Origin: Bradysia coprophila | Taxonomy: Eukaryota > Arthropoda > Insecta > Diptera > Sciaridae | NCBI RefSeq assembly: GCF_014529535.1 | Contig: NW_023503371.1 | Location: 186,001-250,000 of the forward strand | Direction of reading: 5' to 3' | Length of the DNA: 64,000 nt | In this document: piece after piece, positions 58,573 to 64,000 of the stretch | Layout of the letters: each line of letters begins with the position of its first letter | Position numbering within the stretch: position 1 is the stretch's first letter | Translations under genes and position numbers: made by a program | The notes under the pieces: model-generated | The model's database searches: none | Told to the model about the DNA's origin: nothing | Seen by the model: only the letters and a program-made list of their open reading frames with translations

Positions 58573-61314
58573 AGACGAAACACATTTTTATATTGCATTT
58601 TGTTAAAGGGAGATGATTCTTTGGCCTCCTGTAGAATTTCGTATAAGGAACATCTTATACTTTGTATGAGGAATTTTTTTTTGTGATTTGGTTTTTGGCG
58701 ATATTTCACAAGAATGACTAATCTATGAGAAAAGTGGGTTGGCCTGTAGAGGCACCACATTTTTTCATAGTACTTCATTCTCTGCAGAGCTTATTGAACC
58801 AACTTTACATTTGTCATTATAGACCAAATGTCGCCATATGGTTCACATGAAAATAAGCGCAGTGACAGCAGTAATTTTATGACAAAATGTACTAAAATAT
58901 TGGAAAACTCTATTACATTTCTTCTTAGTTTCTAAACATCATTCTCCTATAGGAGATAGATATAGTTTTGCAGATGAACTTTGGACGGTTGCACCAATAC
59001 CAATGAACACAATTACGAATAAATACTATTTAGTTTCAATGAGCCAGGATCGAAATTTCTCTTTTGTGTTTTTCTATTTTTAATCGATGCAACTCTTTAT
59101 TTTGAGCAAAAAATTGTTCCGCAGCATGTCTCTAAAATGTATTGTTTATTTTATATCGTTCCTCAAAATCTAGTACTTCATTTTTTTTTAAATTTTCAAC
59201 CCTGTACGGCTAGCGAAACTAGAGAAATTTTTGAAAGAAAAGTGCAAGATTCGAAGAATTTTTTTGAAAGTGATTTTGGCTTCTATGATTTACAAAAAAA
59301 TTCCACTAGAAAATGCGTCCGATTTCGGTAAGCTGATTTTCAAAAGAATTTCCTCAATATTAAAAAAATCGTCAATTCAATTTTTCAATTCAAGTTACAT
59401 CAATCCCAGCATTGTCAAAATGTTGTCTCTGTAATTATCGTAAATAAGTTAGCATTTCAATATTTTGGTATTACGGAATATTAAGTATCCCACTCAATAT
59501 TTATGTAACTTCTTAAATAAATACAATTAAAAACGGGAAAAGAACTTTTATTTTTTTAAATTCAGAGTAACCAATAGCATATGCACAAACACACACGTAT
59601 ACGCACAGTAACGAGGAATCGATTGTTTATTTATTTTATTTATTTTTTCGATGGCAATTTCAAATGTGATTTATAATGTAGGAAAAAAAATTCATATAAT
59701 ATACGAAACACAAAGTTGATAGTGACTTTGTGAACTCTAGAAATTTCAGATTTCCAACCCTCTACTCATCCATTTCTTTTTATCTTAGTCTGGACGATTC
59801 ATAAATTAGTATACAATTAGCATAACCTTCAGAAGTTTTTTTTTAAATCCCTTACGTAATCTTATCCGAGGGTAAATTAGATAGATGTGCGGGGAAAACC
59901 TCTTAGATGATTAACATGATTAACATGTGATGAACCATGTTAAGCGTCGTAAGTTAGTTTCCTTACATAGTAAATCACTTAATCACGTAGCAATTAATCA
60001 ATGTTAATCACTGAAGAATTCACTGATTAGTCAAGATCGGGTAGATTATGGTAATTACAGAGGAAACACCAATGAACAACGATAGGGTATTCATGAATTT
60101 TCCTACTTACCTAGCTGGTAATAAGAGTAAGTTAGAACATATCATAGAGGTAGACTACGGAGGTAGCAAATGAGGAAATGCTGTTGAAACGAATTATACA
60201 AATTACCACCTCATTACTGAACATTTTTGTTACTTTTCCTTCTACTACGGAATAGACAATCGCTCATAATAATTAGTTATATCACCACAATAATCTGAAA
60301 ATTGAAATGAACAAATCAAATTTGTCGTTATGCAACTCGATGGTATGAATGGCATATTATGTCTTCTACGAAACGATCTCACATCTTTTAACAAATTGCA
60401 CATCCTAATGCAACCTTACTATAGTCACTGTATAACAGAACCATGCTGAGATAACAACAACCGTGGCGAATGTAACATAAAATTTCTGAACTCTATGACA
60501 AATTCCATACTGTTTTGCTGATCTATTTTCGGTACATATTGAACCTGTTATTGTAAAGTTTCGTTAGTTCATCTTATTCCAATCATTAGAAAATAGTAAC
60601 TAAGCGATTCAGAAATGTTGCATTTCAACACAAAAATTCGTTGTTCAAAGTCGGTGCAATAAGATCCGCCTGGTGCAATAAGATCCGACTTTGTGATAGT
60701 TATGTACTTTTTATTTACTTTTCATTTATAAATGAATTCATCTAAAAATTGTGGCCTTTTAACATCACATTATACGCAAATGTATCAGATGCGTTGGACA
60801 TGTTTCTTTGAATGGGATGATGCTTCTTTACAGATCTATCTATGCACCTTGATGTGTAACACAAACACATATACTCCGATATATATAAACGTACCATCTG
60901 GTGATGTTTATGTAATATTACGGATCGAATATCATACTTACCAATATTTTCTTTTCGAAATTCCTCTGGGAACATAATAGTTCTATGTCCTTAAGAAACG
61001 GGATACTGATCAACGATGAGTGGTGTGTCAGACTTGGGAATTTATTTACATGTTACTCACGCGCACGTGCTGCAATTTTCTTAACTCATGAGGGTTCAAA
61101 CGTACTTTGTAAGTAATTTGTAGTGTTGATTAATTACAGGTAAAAGTTACACTTCCATAGTGGTGCGGTGGGTACGCGTATGGTTGATGGTAATTCTTTC
61201 GTTTTCTGAATGATCACTTGTGAACTGGTATGTTCAACACTTATTTAGCGTAAAGCATAACAGATTTAGCTGATTTAAGTGACTTTCCTGTAAGTGACAT
61301 GAAAGTCGTCGGAT
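58573..61314. other. Intergenic, no gene seen
   Basis: AT-rich. GATTAACATGATTAACATG words lie around 59905. The sequence TCGGTAAGCTGATTTTCAAA at 59326 is shared in altered form with 8821 and 63413. No domain-bearing open frame. Confidence 0.55.
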
Positions 61315-61461
61315 ATCTCAAAATTATTTCTTCCCCCGAAGTAATCCATGAATCGTCTGTATTCAATTCTGTTTGCATTCAATGCAACTTTTTCTAAATG
61401 CAAAAAGAATTGAATACAGACGATTCATGGATTACTTCGGGGGAAGAAACAATTTTGAGAT
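61315..61461. mobile_element. Near-perfect palindrome 1 (MITE-like)
   Basis: 55-base arms beginning ATCTCAAAATTATTTCTTCC and containing GAATCGTCTGTATTCAATTC, about one mismatch; the loop is about 36 bases. Ends 15 bases before the next palindrome. Arm identity implies recent origin or arm correction. Confidence 0.8.
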
Positions 61462-61476
61462 CTCGAAAACAAAAGT

Positions 61477-61704
61477 AAAATTGACAGATTTATCAACCTC
61501 AAAAATATGTTGTCGATTTATATGCATTTTTTATGCATAGCAAAAGAAGACAGGAACAAGCAACGTAATATTTGTCTTACAAGAAAGTTGAACTTTTATG
61601 TGAGACAAAATATTACGTTGCTGGATCCTGTCTTCTTTTGCTATGCATAAAAAATGCATGAGAATCGACGACATATTTTTGTGGTCGGCAATTTTGTCAA
61701 TTTT
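61477..61704. mobile_element. Large palindrome 2 (MITE-like)
   Basis: Arms of about 100 bases: AAAATTGACAGATTTATC... outside, ATGCATTTTTTATGCATAGC and CAAGCAACGTAATATTTGTC inside, with their complements on the right. A loop of about 20 bases (AAGAAAGTTGAACTT). A few mismatches and small indels, mostly near the outer ends. Confidence 0.8.
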
Positions 61705-64000
61705 TATCTATATTTTTGCATGACAAAATTAGGTTTTTTTTTCACCGATGTATGAACATATTTGTATAAAATGATAAACATTTGGTGTGATAAAAAAGTT
61801 TTTTCACCGAATGTTCGTTTTTAAACTTTTTAAATGCATTTGCGGCATTCGATATAGTTTCTTTTTTTGCTGGGATTGGGTTGGATTGGATTGGGGACTG
61901 GGAGAGAAAACGTACTAAAACGTTATAAGCTGTCAAAAGATGTGACAGAAGGATTAGCTAAATATACTGAAATCAAACATTTTAGAGATTTACTCACTGT
62001 AATAATCTAGAAGTTATTTCGACAAGAATTTCTTGGCTGATTTCTTGGTATCAGATAGTATAGAAAAAAAAAGAATTCTAACGAGGGTGACTTCACAGTA
62101 GGTAGTTGCATACTTTATTCATGATCAATTAGATATATGGGACAAAAAACAAAAAACGTACAACTGAAATCGTAAATGTTAAACAACGTCCATCTTCCAC
62201 CAGAATCCAAATATACAAATAAAGAGTCTGACTAGATGAGTGATTGTCGAATTAAAAAAAAGAGAGAATCAAATTGTTCTGAATATACCCCCACTAAGTA
62301 ATTTGTTTATTTACTTCTTTGTAGCATAAATATAGGAGAATTTAAAGAATTCAGTTTTTAATTTTCCGCCTTTAATGCTGCTTATTTTAAGCTTTTCGAG
62401 TCGTATAAAGTTTTTGATTTTTCGTATAACCAACACAATAAGTTTGATTATCACATTCTAATAGACGAAAAATTATTTAGTTTAAATATTAGGATGTAGG
62501 TAGAGTACAGTGAGTCATTTTATGGTATTGCATGTGAATTTTAATGTTAGAGTAGAATGTTGGTTTTAAATTGCCGTTTTTTTCACTGACATCATGCATA
62601 AATATTCTGAATAAATTGAAAACAAAATGGCCTGTATCTCACCAAAAAGACATTCACGTGAAATTACTGGCTCTTAAGTATCGATCCTACACTAGATATC
62701 ATACCCAGGACGCATTTTGGCCACTCTACAACTACATGTTAAGAGGGATTATTTTGAAAAACAACCTGCCGTGATCGTATATACCATGCGTCGATAGTTC
62801 TTTGTCCCAAGGTGACTTCAGATATTTTGTATCTGCCTTCGGTAGATGTCAAGGTAGTCTACCTCTATGATGTCAAATGTGTTCATCGGAAAGGTAAGGT
62901 CAATTAGTTGATGACCATGTTTAGACCGAGTTCGGTAAATGTATTGTCCTTTCGACCTTTCGATGCATATAGAAGTATAATATGACCGCGAAAAAGTATG
63001 TCCGAATTTGGCATATCGTTAAGCTGAGGTCCTCCACATTCATAATAAGTAATAATTTAATCAAATAATTGCATTAGTGAGGTCACAGCTCTCATCAAAG
63101 TTCACGGAGGTTCCATCGATTCTGAGAAATTTTGCGGAAGTCATATTTTCGGCCGATTATCAGCAAATTTTATGAAGGTAATATTTGCCCCAGGAGTACT
63201 TGACCTCAGCTTTCCAACGAACCCATACACGCCCGTGTCCTCGCCACCTTACGGAATTGAAATCCGAACTACGAAATCTCATTTTCCGACTTTTGGCCAC
63301 TTACAACCAACCAGGTATGGAAGATCAAAAATATCTGAGACTGGTTTTGGGGCCTAGGCACCAAGGCCTAACTAGGCATATATAAAAAAAGTCCCGGAAA
63401 AAATAGCGCCGATTTCGGTCAGTCGAAATTCAAAAGAATCCCTCAGATGCATTATTGGCATCGAAATAAAAATGTAATTTAATAATTGGTATGATGACAT
63501 CACAATGCTTTTGCATTCTTATGCATTTTTACATAGCAAAAGGCATGTATAAATAAATGAAATAATCGAAATCCGCCTCTTGAAAATATTCAGGCTTAAA
63601 TGACGTAATACATCCGATATTCTGGTATGCTTGTCGTCTGTGAAAGGATAAAAAGCGACGTAAGGTGTTGACCTTAAACTGAAAAAACGGTGGTTTAACA
63701 TTTGCAACTTTGTACGTTTTATGATACAATTAACAAATTTCAATATTAAAATTATTAGCTCAGATTCATAAAACAATTCACAAAATGCACTTTAATCATC
63801 ATTACAATTTGCAATAAAAATGCAACGCATAAAACTACACTTTTACTGCATTGCATAACACATTTTATGACGGAGCAATGATGTGGCTCTTTGAATTTAG
63901 TTCTTACATGAAATTTAGTGAAAACAAAAATTCACATCAAAACGATCATTAGCTGATTAAGAACATTTCCGTGATTGTGAATAATCGAGTTCATTCATTC
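61705..64000. other. Right end of window, no gene seen
   Basis: AT-rich sequence. TTTCGGTCAGTCGAAATTCA followed by AAAGAATCCCTC at 63413-63444 belongs to the three-copy dispersed repeat noted at 8.8 and 59.3 kb. Short open frames (62571-62774, 63185-63385) show no family resemblance. Confidence 0.55.

Noticed and set aside
1-64000. Retroviral, LTR, Polinton or other virus-like elements
   Set aside because: No reverse transcriptase, integrase, capsid-like or paired long direct repeat pattern was recognised in any frame.

Overview
The window looks like AT-rich nuclear DNA of an insect, most likely a lower dipteran (midge or fungus-gnat grade). The basis is the short GT-AG introns of about 60-80 bases mixed with multi-kb introns, a calreticulin ending in HDEL, small HMGI-like AT-hook proteins of the kind described from Chironomus, and a Meox/buttonless homeobox gene. 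The species placement is inference. No bacterial, organellar or viral gene was recognised, and no tRNA or rRNA.

Layout, left to right: calreticulin (minus, 656-4502); three small AT-hook/HMGA-like genes (9331-9671 plus, 12874-13140 plus, 15349-15757 minus); the Golgi tether subunit Cog5/four way stop (minus, 18962-25083, 11 coding exons); a mu-like glutathione S-transferase (minus, 25909-26698) facing the elongation factor Elof1 (plus, 27232-27558); two tandem Mpv17-like genes (28388-29123 and 32162-32915) with a secreted TIL-domain peptide gene between them (31140-31513); the intraflagellar transport gene IFT54/Traf3ip1 (plus, 33908-36226); the U1 snRNP factor Prp39 (minus, 37758-46539); the CUL4 adaptor DCAF10 (minus, 48600-50561); and the homeobox gene buttonless/Meox (minus, 53140-56104). 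For every multi-exon gene I joined the exons by hand: all junctions have GT-AG borders, phases match, and totals are divisible by three, at lengths close to the families' usual sizes. The right end (56105-64000) holds no gene I can support.

The genes are mostly unrelated housekeeping functions: ER folding, Golgi trafficking, transcription elongation, splicing, ubiquitin ligase and cilium assembly. Two local duplications stand out, the AT-hook trio and the Mpv17-like pair. The GST and Elof1 are divergent with about 530 bases between starts.

Non-coding DNA is rich in small foldback or MITE-like elements (at least a dozen), including two hAT-type elements with exact 8-base target duplications, one Tc1-type element with a TA target, two adjacent near-perfect palindromes at 61.3-61.7 kb, and several minisatellites. 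The most unusual items are the mu-like GST with an altered glutathione-site pair, the AT-hook gene cluster, and two neighbouring hairpin elements at 30.1-30.4 kb whose stems differ in sequence yet both still pair.
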